A DNA stretch of 64,000 bases from Cacajao melanocephalus (Eukaryota > Chordata > Mammalia > Primates > Pitheciidae), in the NCBI GenBank assembly GCA_963573385.1, contig CAUYLG010034930.1, positions 146,225 to 210,224 of the forward strand, in the 5' to 3' direction. Numbering within the stretch: the stretch's first letter is position 1; every line of letters starts with the position of its first letter. The translations under genes were made by a program, and so were the position numbers. Under the pieces are notes generated by a model. The model made no database searches. It saw nothing but the letters and a program-made list of their open reading frames with translations, and had not been told where the DNA came from. Positions 1 through 13,076 of the stretch are shown here, piece after piece.

Positions 1-264
1 ATAAACCTGGCTTAATTGTGTACAAACAAAAATAAGTGTATTTGTGTACAGTTTTTTATGTGTAAAGTTGCTGATTCATGTATTAGCATGGTAGGTGTTT
101 TTTCCTTTTAAGTAAAACAAAGCACACAGTCTAGTTTAAAAAAAAAAAAGACACATTTTATTAATGAAGGATACAGTTAATAAGCCTCATTTTAAACTGA
201 AAATATCTCATTCCACCTGATTAAATGAGTTTCGATTGAGGCTGTTTATAGAAAAAAATTGCAG

Positions 265-360
265 TTTAGGGGCCTAGGATTCATCGAAGACAATGGGCGC
301 ATTCTGAAGCAATATGTGAGCAGCCCACGTGGAAAACCTAGATCCAATACAACCATTCAA
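265..360 (+). other. Exon-like open segment with splice-site motifs, identity unknown
   Basis: A 96-base block is open for exactly 32 codons in the frame that starts TTT AGG GGC. It is preceded by TTGCAG and followed by a strong donor, CAA|GTAAGT. It is less AT-rich than its surroundings and keeps CpG dinucleotides. The pyrimidine tract before the AG is poor (A-rich), and 32 open codons are not unusual by chance. The strand is opposite to CTNND2, so if real it belongs to an antisense transcript; a conserved non-coding element is equally possible. I do not recognise the peptide. Confidence 0.25.
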
Positions 361-509
361 GTAAGTGTAAAAGTATATGATCAACGTAACACTGAAAATG
401 AGACCCTTGTGCCACAAAAATAACTGAGGATTTTTACCACAATTAAGCAAAGCATTTACTTTTGTGTTAAAATAAAATGGAAAAAGACAGTAGGTTCATT
501 CCTAAGTCA

Positions 510-650
510 TTGTCTCAATAGAAATATACTGAACACCTCCTCCGTGGCTGGCACTGCTCCAAGAGCTGGTGACACAAGAGTAAGGAGGGGAGACAAGGCC
601 ACATCCCCATCCAATAAGCTTTGGTGAGAGTTAGAAAAATATTACAGTTA
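510..650 (-). mobile_element. L2 LINE 3' fragment
   Basis: The pattern ACTGAACACCTCC, then GGCTGGCACTGCTCC, then a purine-rich run and CATCCCC, follows the reverse complement of the L2 3' end (last-exposed TGCCTGGCACATAGTAGG block). It is heavily diverged. MIR is the alternative. Confidence 0.55.
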
Positions 651-1959
651 TTATTACTACTAGTAACAGTAACATGCCTATTACTGAAATGTCTAATTTC
701 TATTAAATCAGTTGACTATAGCTAACTATTGAAAGGTTTTCAATGTCAGCAAACAAACCAGTAAAGCTCCTAGTATGGCAGTTTCTTATCTTGGGTCTCC
801 ATAAAGATGGAGTCATCATATCACTGCAGCGTTATTCAAGCCGTATTCTTGGAGGGCATTCCAGTGGAGGGATGAGGTGTTGTTTTCAATATGAGCAGAG
901 GTCTCAAAAGTGAGAAGATTTACACTCTAGATGATTCATTTTAAGAATAAATTACCTCTGGCTTTTGACAGGAGGTCTCTAGTAGACAATTTCATGTCTC
1001 TGAACAGTACCTGAAGTGTGTGGTATTGTTTAACAAAATAGTTTCATAAAAGTGACTGCTTTGTTAATAGGTGGGCTGGATACCAAGCTTACCTGTTTGG
1101 GTGGAGGATTTCTTTTTTGTTGTGTAAATAGTGGGCATGGGTGCTGGCAAACAGGGCTACAATTGTATTCCAAAAGTTCTGAATCAAATAAGTCTTTAAA
1201 CACTTTAGTTGATGTCCCAGAGTTCTACTTTTCAGAACAGAAGATACGGCAGTGTCAAAACTACATGTGGAATTGTTTGTGATTTACTGTAAGAACTACG
1301 GAATAGTTAAATAGACTTTTATGTAACTTTAATTTTTAATTTGAGCCTAACTTCTTTATCTTTCCAGGATATGTAACTTTCAAAAATGCATCCCCAGATA
1401 ACTAAATCTACTGACTGAGGGGAATGAAGCTATTTAGCACTGTCTCTCTAGATGTTGAAGATTACCTGTCAAAAGTGATATTGTTTTTGCCTTATTGATA
1501 TTGAGTTGTTCTTTCTCACAATAATTAGGCAAGTGGCCCAGCTGCTTCCTGAGGCTATGAGTAGAATGTGAAAGTCAGAACTTGTCCTTAGTGAAAAAGG
1601 AGGATGCTAATCTTCACTTTTCCTTGCCAGAAGGGCACAGAGCCAGCTCATTTAGAGCCCAGGGCATGAACTTACACATGCCTTTTATGATTGCAGCCCA
1701 GTGACAGCAACTTGAACATGATTGATGGGCTGCCTCAGGCATGTTTACCTGTGTCACTGATGCATGCTAGAGATAAGTCCAGTCCAGGCCACTAATGCCC
1801 AGCAACAGGAATTTTCAACTAAAGCAGGAGTGGGTCTAACCCACAGTATTCCCTTGCTTCCTGTCACATTTTCTCTACAGATACAATTAACTAAAAATGA
1901 GGTACAGCAGTTCCTTAAATTATTTGTATTTGGGTTCTTATTAGTCATTACTTTTAAAA

Positions 1960-2001
1960 ATATACTGCAGATCAAATTAAATATATTGCAGATCAAATTA
2001 A
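1960..2001 (+). repeat. Two-copy 21-base tandem duplication
   Basis: Bases 1960-1980 and 1981-2001 are adjacent copies of the unit ATATACTGCAGATCAAATTAA and differ at one base (C/T at unit position 6). No wider repeat family is apparent. Confidence 0.95.
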
Positions 2002-2219
2002 TGTATAAATTCCCCATTCTCTTCTCCTAGTTAAATAAGATTTAGACTGGCAGAAAATACTATCTAACTTGACCTTAGCAAAACCTTGGTCATAGAAAAA
2101 TATTTTTCTTGGGAAAAATATTAGACAACATATTGTAGGCCTACTATTTTGTCTAAATGATGAGGTCATGTAGTGTAGTGGAGGAAAGAAAGCACTGAAT
2201 TTTCAACTCAGTGAATAAA

Positions 2220-2344
2220 ACAATTTAATTTCTCATTTCACTTCTACAGCAATTTCCTGTATGGCTTTTGGTAGGCACACTGAATGTTTTTTAAAGTCTC
2301 GGTTTCTTGATCATAAAATACATACTGAGCAAAATAATTGTTAA
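2220..2344 (-). mobile_element. Possible MIR fragment
   Basis: AGTCTCGGTTTCTTGATCATAAAAT matches in spacing the MIR motif for 'cagtttcctcatctgtaaaat' read on the minus strand, preceded by a CACTTCTACAGC segment. The match is weak and short. Confidence 0.3.
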
Positions 2345-4830
2345 AGAAAAAAAATGTTATTTAACTCTGTATCTGAGGAAATGTTTCACATGTAGATTTT
2401 ATAGAAATACTTGTTTTACAAAAATACGTAAACTGAAAAAAATTATTACCTGTTCTTTATAAAAAAACATTTTTATTTTTAGATACTATTGAACACTGAT
2501 TCCTTGCTCTATAATAACTCCTGTGTTTTTTGTAACTATTCCTACCCTATCTGGTTCCATGTCTCTGAAAAATCAACATTTCCCCCGATGAGCTCCCTCT
2601 AGAATATGCTATTGGTTAATTTCTTGCTTTGTGCAAACCCTGCACTGGGCACTGACTATTTTACCCCAAGAGCCCCAGCTTTCGTGGCCTGCCAGGGGTC
2701 CTTGTCAGTAATTAATGCTGACATATTTTCCAAGTGAATTTGTAAGGGTCTTGAAACTCTTTTTTTTAAGCCTTTGCTCCCGGCAGTGTCTGTCAAAGCA
2801 GACCCAATGATTAATGTACAAGGAAGTGTGACTGACATTTCACTTTTTTTCATACTGAGAAAACTGAATCAATCTAAGAGATACACAAAGGTAGAAATGT
2901 GAAATAAAATTATGATATTAAATAATTCACAGTGAATCTATTATCACATACCTGTTAGAAACATTTTGAAATAATATTAAATGATATGAAAAAATACTTG
3001 TTAAATGTACAAAGAAGAATATATATTTATAAAGCAAAATGAAAATTCTGTAAAGATAATCTTATATTCGTATAAAAATCCTGGAGAGAAATCTCCCTAA
3101 ACATTTGCAGCTACCTCTGTTTGTGGTACATTAAAAAAAAAAAAACTGATTTATTTATTTTCATATCTAAGGTTTTAAACTCTTATATAATTACCTTTAT
3201 AGTGGAAAATCCACAAAAATTACTAAAACACTACATTTAATATATTCAGTATGATTTTACATACAAATATTTACCAATGAATTATAGTAGCAAATATGAC
3301 AGAGGCATTAGAAACACTATAATGTCATGTTACAAATCCCCACATACTAAAACCTTATTTTCCAATTTAGCATATAACACCCAAGTCTCTTTTTCCCCCC
3401 ATAATAGCCTCCAGTGCTCTGTAAACCCAATAACTACTAGTAAAAGAGCATAAAACAACCAAAAGTGTTAATTCTTTAAATGGAGTTTGGAGTTATCAAA
3501 AGGACAGATAGGTATACAAGAGTCTTAAGAAGAGTTACAAGCTGAAACTGTAAGGAAAATACTAAGTTTTAAGGGGGAAAAGCCAAAATAACTTGCAGTA
3601 GGTAACAGAATACACATAAGAGAGCATTAGGAAGCAGGGGTAGAGAGGCAGAGATGATCTATCCAGAGTTCTAGAATTATTCATCCATAACTGGAACTCC
3701 CAGTATACATTGCTAAGACTTAAATAAGAAGTTTATGACTTGTTTCTCCTTGATTTATAGTTTGAGTTGTCATTTTTCTGATGCACAGGGTTAACAAGGA
3801 AACAAACACACGTCAAATGCAGGTGGTCCCATTAATCTCATGCTACCTGACCATCCCGCTCCTTCAGACGTGAACTTCATAACTTTCATACACACTCATT
3901 TTCTTTCTTTACCCTCCTGAAGTCTAAACACCCCATCTGGCCAACCTATCTACAATCCTCCCATCCTGTACATGTGATATTCACAAGGCTTTCTGATCCT
4001 TGCTCCCCCTTCCTTGTTATAAAGCATATCATGTGTCATGACCCAGTTCCGTGGATTCCTAGCTTGGGCCTTTATCTCTCGATTCATGCCTTGAAACAGA
4101 TGATCACTATTGCTAATACAGCTGAGTTTCTGCAATAAAAATTAAAGGAACGTCATGCTTTTTTTTTTCATTTCTAATCCACACCTGGCTTGAAACAAGA
4201 AATAAAAATTCAGCAATCACGTAATTCTCATTTAAATTTTGATATGTGGAGAAAGTTCAACTGGTAGCACTATGCCATGGATAATTCTTTCCTTCTCTGA
4301 CTAAGAAAATATAAAGTTCACTGATCTTTGCAGATAATCCTCTATCTTCTTGACCTTTCCTAAAGGTGTTTTAACTTCCTCTTTTTCTTCAATGATAATT
4401 TTGTCATTAATTTCATAAAATGCTTTCTAAAAATACCATCTGAAAATTGATTAATAGTTATAGGTCATTTTCCAAATAACACATTGTGTTATCAGAAATT
4501 ATTGTTGCACATTATAGTAACACTAATAATGCTGAAAGATTCTGCAGTGATATGTGGCACTGGAAGAAAACTAATTAAGGGAGTATTTTATACTGAACTT
4601 ATTCCAAATAGTATTCTGGTTATATAAAGCTAAGTTACTTTTAAAATTCTAAATGTAGAAGCTGAATAAAAAGTAATACATGCTATCCTCACAAGAGATT
4701 ATATAAAAGATCAAATTTCTTTAGATTTTAAATGAATCTTTTTAAATGCTTCCTTGTGGCTTCATATGACACAACATATATAAAGTCCTGAGTGTCGTGG
4801 TTTGCCCCATAGTGAAAGCCCAGAAATGCT

Positions 4831-5113
4831 GGCTGGGCACAATAATCCCAGCACTTTGGGAGGCTGAGGTGGGTGGATCATGAGGTCAGGAGTTTGAGAC
4901 CAGCCTGGCCAACATAGTGAAACCCTACCTTATTAAAAATACAAATATTAGCCAGGCATGGTGGTGTATGCCTATAATTCCAGCTACTCAGGAGGCTGAG
5001 GCAGGAGAATCACTTGAACGCAGAGGCAAAGGCTGCAGTGAGCTGAGTTCGTGCCACTGCACTCTCACTCTAGCCTGGGCAACACAGCAAGACTCCATCT
5101 CAAAAAAAAAAAA
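4831..5113 (+). mobile_element. Alu SINE
   Basis: A dimeric Alu with left arm, mid A-rich linker, right arm (ACTCCATCTC) and a terminal A run. About 15 bases of the A-box region just after GGCTGGGCAC are deleted, removing part of the internal RNA polymerase III promoter. No clean target-site duplication was found. Confidence 0.97.
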
Positions 5114-5519
5114 TAATGTCTTACTCTTACTTTCCTATATTATATACAATAAGAAAAACAACTAAAAGAAGAGACTGTTTGTTCTGCTACCTAGGAATCA
5201 CTAATATCCTAAATAATGGTACTCATAAACTCCTCTAAAATCAAGAATATGGTTTATAATGCTTGTGGAACAAAAAGAACAATAAAAATTAGTATAGCAA
5301 TAGAGTATCTGGAGACATAAATGCTCTCAATTTCAAGTTTTTCTTTTAATCTGTAAAAATCACCTGGAGTTTGATAATATATTGACTAAAGAGTTTCCTT
5401 ACATTTTCATCTATAATTTTTTATATTTTAAAACTCTTTACATATGGTTGTCTTGTATTTTTTAACTCCATTGCTAATTACTTGAAGACCAACTCAGATA
5501 AAATTTTTAAGAAATATAT

Positions 5520-6293
5520 ATAAGAGAAATGCAAATCAAAACCACATTGAGATACTACTTCACACCAGTTAGAATGGTGATCATTAAAAAATCTGGAGAT
5601 AACAGATGCTGAGGATGTGGAGAAATAGGAACACTTTTACACTATTGGTGGGAGTGTAAACTAGTTCAACCATTGTGGAAGACAGTGTGGCAGCTTCCCC
5701 AAGGACCTCAACATAGAAATTCCATTTGACCCGGCAATCCCATCACTAGGTATATACCCAAAGAATTATAAATCATTCTATTATAAAGACACATGCACAT
5801 ACATGTTCATAGCAGCACTGTTTACAATAGCAAAGGCCTGGAACCAACCCAAATGCCCATCAACGATAGACTGGACAAGGAAAATATGGCACATATACAC
5901 CATGGAATACAATGCAGCCATAAAAAATGATGAGTTTGTGTCTTTTGTAGGGACATGGATGAATCTGGAAACCATAATTCTCAGCAAACTGACACAAGAA
6001 CAGCACATCATACACCCCATATTCTCACTCATAGGTGGGTAATGAACAATGAGAACACATGGACACAGAGACGGGAGCATCACACACCTGGGTCTGTTGG
6101 GAGGGGCAAGGGAAGGACAGCGGGGGTTGGGGGAGGTCGGGGAGGGATAACATGTGGAGAAATGCCAGATGTAGGTGACGGGGGGATGGAGGCAGCAAAC
6201 CACATTGCCATGTGTGTACCTATGTAACAATCCTGCATGATCTGCACATGTACCCCAGAACCCAAAGTACAATTAAAAAAAAAAAAAGAAAGA
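5520..6293 (+). mobile_element. 5'-truncated L1 (L1PA/L1PB-grade), end of ORF2 plus 3' UTR
   Basis: The C-terminal end of ORF2 runs to a stop near 6038 and is followed by the G-rich 3' UTR, the TATGTAACAATCCTGC tail and an A run with AAAG repeats. An 11-base target-site duplication, AAGAAATATAT, flanks it at 5509-5519 and 6294-6304. It lies antisense to CTNND2. Reading frames on both strands here are remnants or shadows of L1 and are not genes. Confidence 0.95.
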
Positions 6294-6673
6294 AAGAAAT
6301 ATATTTAACTTAGCTTTTATTCCACAGATAATAGTCAAGACTTGAGGAAAAAAAGAAGGAACTTTAAGAATGATTTAGGATACAAATCCCCCAATGAAAG
6401 AGATCAATTTTGTGCATCAGAGCATCCCCAAAAAGCTCATGGAATCTGCTGCTTGTTGACTCAGCTTTCACCTAGGCAGATGCTGTGTGTGTCCCAGATG
6501 CTGGGACCTAATTCCCAGCTTCTGACTTGGGCACCTGGGGCTTCTCTATCTCAAGTTTCCAGAGCACATTTGCATCTCTCCAAACATCACTTAGGTGTCA
6601 CCAAATAGACTCACCTTTGCTGTCCAAAAATGAACAATACATTTTTTAATTCCTCAGAAAAAAACTTTTCAAG

Positions 6674-7030
6674 TGATATGGTTTGGCTTTGTCCCAACCC
6701 AAATCCCATCTTGAATTGTAGCTCCCATAATACCCATGTATTGTGGGAGGGCCCCAGTGGGAGGTAACTGAATCATAGAGGCAGGTCTTTCCCATGCTGT
6801 TTTCCTGATAGTGAATAAGTCTCATGAGATCTGACAGTTTTATAAAGAGGAGTTCCCCTGCACATGTTCTCTCTTATCTGTGGCCAGGTAAGATGTGTCT
6901 TTCGCTTTCTGCCATGATTGTGAGGCCTCCCCAACTACGTGGAACTGTGAGTCCATTACACTACTTTTTCTTTATAAATTCTCCAGTCTCTGGCACGTCT
7001 TTATCTGCAGCATGAGAACGAGCTAATACA
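6674..7030 (+). mobile_element. THE1 solo LTR (ERVL-MaLR)
   Basis: It opens TGATATGGTTTGGC, carries the GGGAGGTAACTGAATCA and GCCATGATTGTGAGGCC landmarks and closes in AGCTAATACA. Length is close to a complete THE1 LTR. The flanking five bases, TCAAG and GTAAG, may be a decayed target-site duplication. No internal retroviral region adjoins it. Confidence 0.93.
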
Positions 7031-7359
7031 GTAAGTTTTTGTTAAATTCTCATCCAGGATTTTGAGAAGTCATTTTATTTACAGTAACAGTTTTGCCTTA
7101 AACAGTTCGTGCACTCTCAACATTCAAACTTCACTCTAAGCTGAGTGAATATTTCCTATTATCCAAACCCAACTAATATTTATTCCAGTCTCCCAAATAT
7201 ATTTTCCATTTTTGGTTTTCTTACCTACCCCCATATCTTCAGTCTTTTCCCACCTCCATCTAGCTGTAAAACACATATGCTTATCAATATTAATAGTTCA
7301 ATTTGTTTCCTTCTATGCTTTTCTAGATGCTCATAAATATGTATAAACCAAAAACATAT

Positions 7360-8720
7360 CTAATGTTATGATTTTTAAAAAATAGGATACCTTACTATAT
7401 AATTTCCTTTCTAAAATTCTCATGAATTTTTTCCCCAAAGGCTAGACATATATCCCCAACTCATTTTTACTAATGACTACATAATATTTATAGAAAGAAT
7501 ATAACATTTTCAACTCTTCACCAAGCCATATTTTTGGCTATTTCAAATAATTTTATAATAAATATATATGCACATAAATTTTATCTATATAGTCACTCAT
7601 TTCTACAGAATATATATTTAAATGATTAAATAAAGTTATTGAACATTTTAAATGTTGATGCATAGAAACAAATCAATTCACAAAAGAAAAATTACAGCAA
7701 TTTATATTCCCATTTGGAAGGAAAAAGAATGTGGATTTCCCCAAACCTTAACTCTTACTTAGCATACAATATAAACTACTTTTCAACAGTTGTCTACCTA
7801 GTAGATTAAAAATAAGTCTCATTCTCAGTTAAAATTGTATGTCTCCAATTGGTACATTAGAGTGGACATTTCTGAACATTCATTACTTGCTTGCATCTTT
7901 CTTCTGTTTATATCCTTGGTCTAGTTTTCTATTCTTTAATTTCTCTTTTTCTCACCAACATTAGGAAGTCTTCATATATTAATTTTATCAATACTTCATT
8001 ATACTTGTGGCACGTATTTTCTCTTGAACTATTTTTCTTTTCTATTTTGAGTTTTGTCTTGCTATTACTGTTAGTATTCATATTGTAAAACACATCAACT
8101 ATTTATGTATGGCTTCTGGGTTTCCTCTCTTAATAAAACCTTGCCTACCTTTAATTTACAAGGCTCTTTCCCCAAAGTTTCTTCTAATATGTCAACGGTT
8201 TTATTTTTACAGTTACATTTTTTCTCTGTGAGATTTATTTCTCTTTATGCTGTAAGTTAACAGTTTTAATTTTCTTCCAGATGTTGAGTCAGTTAGGGCA
8301 ACATCATTTCAACCACTTTGTAATGAACTGAAACACTAATTTTAAGTGACTAGGCATAGATGTATATTTGAGTGTTTTACATAGAAACCATTCTTTATTT
8401 TGAGCCCACTGGGTAATACTGGGATTGGTATGTTTGGTAAGACAAAATCTCACAAAACTTTCCTTGCATTCTCATATATTTATACTTCCACTGGCCTTTA
8501 AAATAGTTTGATCCAGTCTGCCAAAAAAAACAAACAACCAGCCACAGGATTCTGATTACACTTACCTATATTTTATCTCCTAATTTGGGAGACAGTAATA
8601 TTGTGATGATGGTAAGCTTTTCAACAGAGGGCCATGCCATGCCTTTTCATTCATTATGAATTACTTTATGTCCTTGTGATAAAATAATTTTCAGCAGACA
8701 GGTCTCATCATTTTTTTTTT
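7360..8720 (-). mobile_element. Ancient L1M fragment (3' UTR and ORF2 part)
   Basis: Read on the minus strand, the order of weak landmarks fits an L1M (L1ME/L1MC grade) 3' end going upstream into ORF2: the 'ACTACATAATATTTAT' cassette near 7475, 'GGCTTCTGGGTTTCC' at 8110, 'GTTGAGTCAGTTAGGGCAACA' near 8285, and the 'CTAATTTGGGAGACAGTAATATTG' block near 8580. It is riddled with stops and indels. The outer boundaries are approximate. Confidence 0.7.
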
Positions 8721-9971
8721 GTTACATTTATTCTTTCTGCTTTAAATTTTCTTACTACTCAGAAGTTAGCAGCCTAGCAAGACTTTCAGATCACACCTGA
8801 ACAAGAAAGCATGACATAACCCCACTATAACAAGATAGGATCCTGAGGATGGGGAGTGGTATTAACACCCTTTGTGGTCCCTTTTTCCATTTCCCATTAA
8901 ACGTCATCAGAAAACAATCTCAAGAGTAAGCTTTGGAAAGCAAACTAATCAAGGAGTACAGCCTAAAGCTCAACCCAATCCCCTGCTTCCTATTTTCACA
9001 AACTAGACTCTCCACTCAATCTATTCAACTCTCCCTCGAGTACCTACTTAGCTGCACACTTCCTGACCAGATGGCACACTTTTGACTGATAGCATCATTG
9101 ATCCTTTCGGTCAGTGGGATGACCAGTTAGGTGGTTTCCCACTCTTACCTAAATCAGTTTCCACTCATAAAACAGAATCGGTTTCCTCTAGAGCCCTTCT
9201 TCTTTTTGAGAGGAGTTACTATTCTTAATTGCTCCCATTTTAGGCTCTTCCTCTGCTGAGATGTTCCTGGAGTCAGGTAAGTTGCTAATTCAGCAGCAAC
9301 AAATCACATAACCCAAACACAGCAGGCTTCTTTAGTTAATATAAAAAAACAACTGATATATTTTCTAACACATGTTTAGAAGAAGCAGTAAATGAAAGAA
9401 TCTTGATCGGCCAGCTTTCTTTGATTACTTACTACTTTTTTATTTACAAGAAACATGACTTTTATAAAGTGACATTTTAAATCTAAGGTTCACATTTTAT
9501 TTAATTGTGTATTTTTTGGCAAAGTAATGTTGGAGGCAGAATCATTCAGAATTTCATTTGTTTGAGAGAGAAAGTTTTAGACCGCATCCTTCCAGATCCA
9601 TCTCAGAAAACACTGGAAAAAACAATTTGCGTTGACCTTGATGTGATATTCAATTACTCTCATACATAATAATTTTTAACCTAATGGATATATTTTAACT
9701 TTTTATTAGATTTTATATTTTCTAAGACTAATTATTTCACTTTGTACATTTAATAGCATTAAATGTCAGACCCATCAATCAATCTGCTGCAACTTCACCC
9801 ACAGGACATTTTGATTGTAAAGTTGTTTCTTTTCCGTGATAAAATATTTTTTTCAAGAAAGGCTGCCTAAAACATGGGAGTCAAAAGGAATTATAATCCC
9901 AACACTCTGCTAGAAAATTACGAGTTTCTTTCAATATAATCTTTAAAGTTCATCTAGAAAAACAATTTTTA

Positions 9972-10193
<222 letters not shown>

Positions 10194-10534
10194 CTAAACA
10201 GGCACAACTATCAGATCGCTTTAAGGATACACACTGAAAAAAAAGTAAAACTATGAGCTGCTGAGAAAGAACATAACGTAATTATAGAAGGGGAGCGATA
10301 CAAGTAGAGCAAAGTAACAGTACAAGAAATAGAATGTTTTATCCTTTTATCAACCCCAACTAAATTCCACATCACACTCACACCTTGTGCTTTGTCTTTG
10401 AGATAAATGGAGAAATGATGAGAAATTAAAAGAGAGAGTACAAGAGTAAAGCAATAAAGAAGTAATGAGTCTAAGAAGTGAGTCCAACTACAAATTTATG
10501 ACTATTTTAGGCAAATGTATTACCTGCCTACTGG

Positions 10535-11335
10535 TACATGTGTTGTTATTATATGTTTCCTCCTCAGTTCCTGGCTCGTATCTCTTATAGCCCCTGTTAT
10601 AGTCTTGTGATGGTGCTGGGTGTGTCTGGCCTCAGGAAAGCAATCTCTGAATTTCAGGCCTCTGAAAGCAATCTCTCTGGCCTTCCTCTGACCTCCTTTT
10701 ACCTGCTCCAAGGCAGGACTCTAATCCTCCCTGCCTCCTTTCTGATTTTGGGTCATAAGACCCTCATTCCACAGAGAGTCCTGCCCCCACGCCCTGGGGA
10801 AAAGAATGCTGATGTCAAGAAGCCTCCATAAAACCCCAGAGGCCTGAGTTCATAGAGCTTCTGGAGAGCTGACCATGGGGAGGTTCCTGGAGAGGGTGGC
10901 ACATCGGGAGGGCTTGGAAGCTCTGCGCCCATTCCCCTCAACTCGCCCTAAACATATCTTTATCTGTATCCTTTGTGATATCCTCTGAAATAAACTCTGT
11001 AAACCTAAGTGCATCCTGAGTTCTCTGAGCTGCCCTAGCAAATTAATAGAATCCAACCCAGGAACTACGGTAACCCCAGCTTGAAGCCTGTTGGTCAGAG
11101 GTTCTGAGGCCTGGACTTGGAGTTGGTGTCCGGGGGGATGGGACAGTCTTGGGGACTCAGCCCTCAACCTGTAGGCTCTGACACTATCTGAGAGTAGACA
11201 GTGTAGTAGAGAGTGCCAGAACTGAATTAGAGGACACCCAGCTGTGTCTGCTGCTTGGTGTGTGAGGCGGAAAAACCCACACATTTGGTCACAGAAGTCT
11301 TCTTTTGTGTTCATGATTGCTGTTGTGTGAGAGTA
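10535..11335 (+). mobile_element. Class I (ERV1-like) solo LTR, subfamily uncertain
   Basis: LTR-like architecture is visible: a pyrimidine-rich 5' part, a CCATAAAACCCC TATA-like region near 10826, a GAAATAAACTC polyadenylation signal near 10987, then TTCTGTGAGC-like and 'AATAGAATCCAACCCAGG' motifs and a 3' part with ACCCACACATTTGGTCACAGAAG. These resemble ERV1 LTRs of the LTR49/MER4 type, but I cannot fix the subfamily or exact ends. It lies antisense to CTNND2, about 385 bases upstream of exon 2. The 193-codon frame on its minus strand (10850-11431) has no retroviral or host motif. Confidence 0.65.
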
Positions 11336-11517
11336 GAAGAAAAAATAAAGTTCGAGAGGGTTTTTCCTAAAACAGTATATTACCAACTCAAAAGAAAATC
11401 TATCAGACATTCTCCTTTGTAAGAAAATCATACAGAAGCCATGATTAATAATTTACTAATAATTAAAGAGATACCTGAATTAACATAAGCAGCTTAATTG
11501 GTATTAGTCAATAACTA

Positions 11518-11575
11518 ATCTACTCCACAAATATTTACTGAGCTCCTAGTCTATGACAGACAGCAGACAAAAACT
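11518..11575 (-). mobile_element. Short L2 LINE 3' remnant
   Basis: ACAAATATTTACTGAGCTCCTAGTC followed by a GACAGACAGCAGAC run matches the reverse complement of the L2 tail 'ggtgctcaataaatatttgtt'. It is short and diverged. Confidence 0.5.
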
Positions 11576-11736
11576 GGCAAGGCCATTTGCCACAGTTGAT
11601 TTTGTCTGAGTTCATTTATGAAAGAAAGCAGAAATTCAAATAACATTAGACCCAATGCATAAGTGGATGCATATGTACAGGTTAAAAACAAGATTCTCAG
11701 AATTGTTCCTGTCTTTCCTGCACAAACAAATGAGAT

Positions 11737-12092
11737 TGCTGTGGTCTGAATGTTGATGTCTCCCAAATTCATATGCTGAGATACTAATACCCAAGGTGAT
11801 GGTAGCAGGAGGCGGGACCTTTAAGAGGGGATGAGGTCAAGAGGGTGGAGCCCCCATAAATAGGGTGAGTCCTTATAAAAGAGGCCTGAGAGAGACTTAT
11901 CAATCCTCCCACTATGTGAGGGCACAGCAATAAGGCATCATCTATAAACCAGAAAGTCGGCCCTCACCAGACACTAAATCTGCCAGGACTTAATCTTGGG
12001 CTTCCCAGCTCCAGAATTGCAAGAAATAAATTTCTGTTGTTTACAAGGACCCAATTTATGATATTTGTTATAGTAGCTCAAATGAACTAAAA
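11737..12092 (+). mobile_element. MLT1-like MaLR solo LTR
   Basis: It starts TGCTGTGGTCTGAATG, has GGTGATGGTAGCAGGAGG and CCTTATAAAAGAGGCCTGAGAG, then CTCACCAGACACTAAATCTGCC and the GAAATAAATTTCTGTTG polyadenylation region, and ends near GAACTAAAA. This is the MaLR LTR layout; exact subfamily not assigned. Confidence 0.85.
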
Positions 12093-13076
12093 AGGGGATT
12101 GAAGTATTTGTTACATATATCATCCAGCAATGATTAACAGAGAGAGCAATAGTTAACTGCGGGTGATATTTACCAAGGCATTTCAAACCCCCATCTCAAT
12201 AAAAGTCTGAGAGTAAATAGAAATTATTTTCTCGCCTAAAGCTATTATATTACACATCCCTCCAGGAACCAGGGTTGTGTAAATGTTAAAAGATACCTTC
12301 TATTATGCCATATCTAAGCATCCTGGGTTTTACATTAAGAGATGTTTATTTCCACAGTAGCTTTTGCCCTATGTTTTCAGCTATGTCTAGTTAATAATTT
12401 AGAGATATGCAAACCTAAAAAGGCCCCATTATAGAATTTTACTTAAAATATATGATAAAAAAAGCAGTCATCCAAATTTCTTATTGAACATTCCATCTAA
12501 TTTTTGAATTGTTTTAATATTATGAGGTAATTATAATAGTATCACCAATAGGGATTGGAATAGCCCTGGGAAAGTAAATCTGTTACAAACAGAATATGTG
12601 AGAAGTTTTGGGGAAATAATATTAAGAAAGTAGAATTTGAAAAAAGAGCAAGGAACAGATTAAATATGATTTGGCAAAATGCAACCATAGCTAAAAAGTT
12701 TAAAGTACTGAAGGTGATGAATACCAACAGGATGAAAGAAAGACATTGCATAATTACGGTGATGGGTTAGGAAGAACATAATAAAGTATACTTATGTATT
12801 CGACATGCTTTCTCATATGGTTTTCTTATTTGATCAAGTCTCTTAATCACATAGAATATAAACAAGCAGTTCAGCAAATGTGCCCAGGTGAAAGAGTAGA
12901 ACCTATGAACTTCCATCTAGGAAAGGTTTGAGAGATGGGAGAAAAGAGCAGAAAGCGAGAAGGAAGGACAACGCAGCTCTTGTGTGCAGTGACCTCTGGT
13001 CTCCCAGAGAGCCACTGTGACCTTGTATCACCACTTCTACCAAAGTCCACGGGTTCACAGGGGACTCTATGCAAGA

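Noticed and set aside
5781..6272. 163-codon minus-strand frame
   Set aside because: It is antisense to the L1 ORF2 end and 3' UTR, with no conserved domain.
10850..11431. 193-codon minus-strand frame, the longest in the window
   Set aside because: It lies inside and just beyond an LTR, antisense to it, with no domain and no splice or promoter context.
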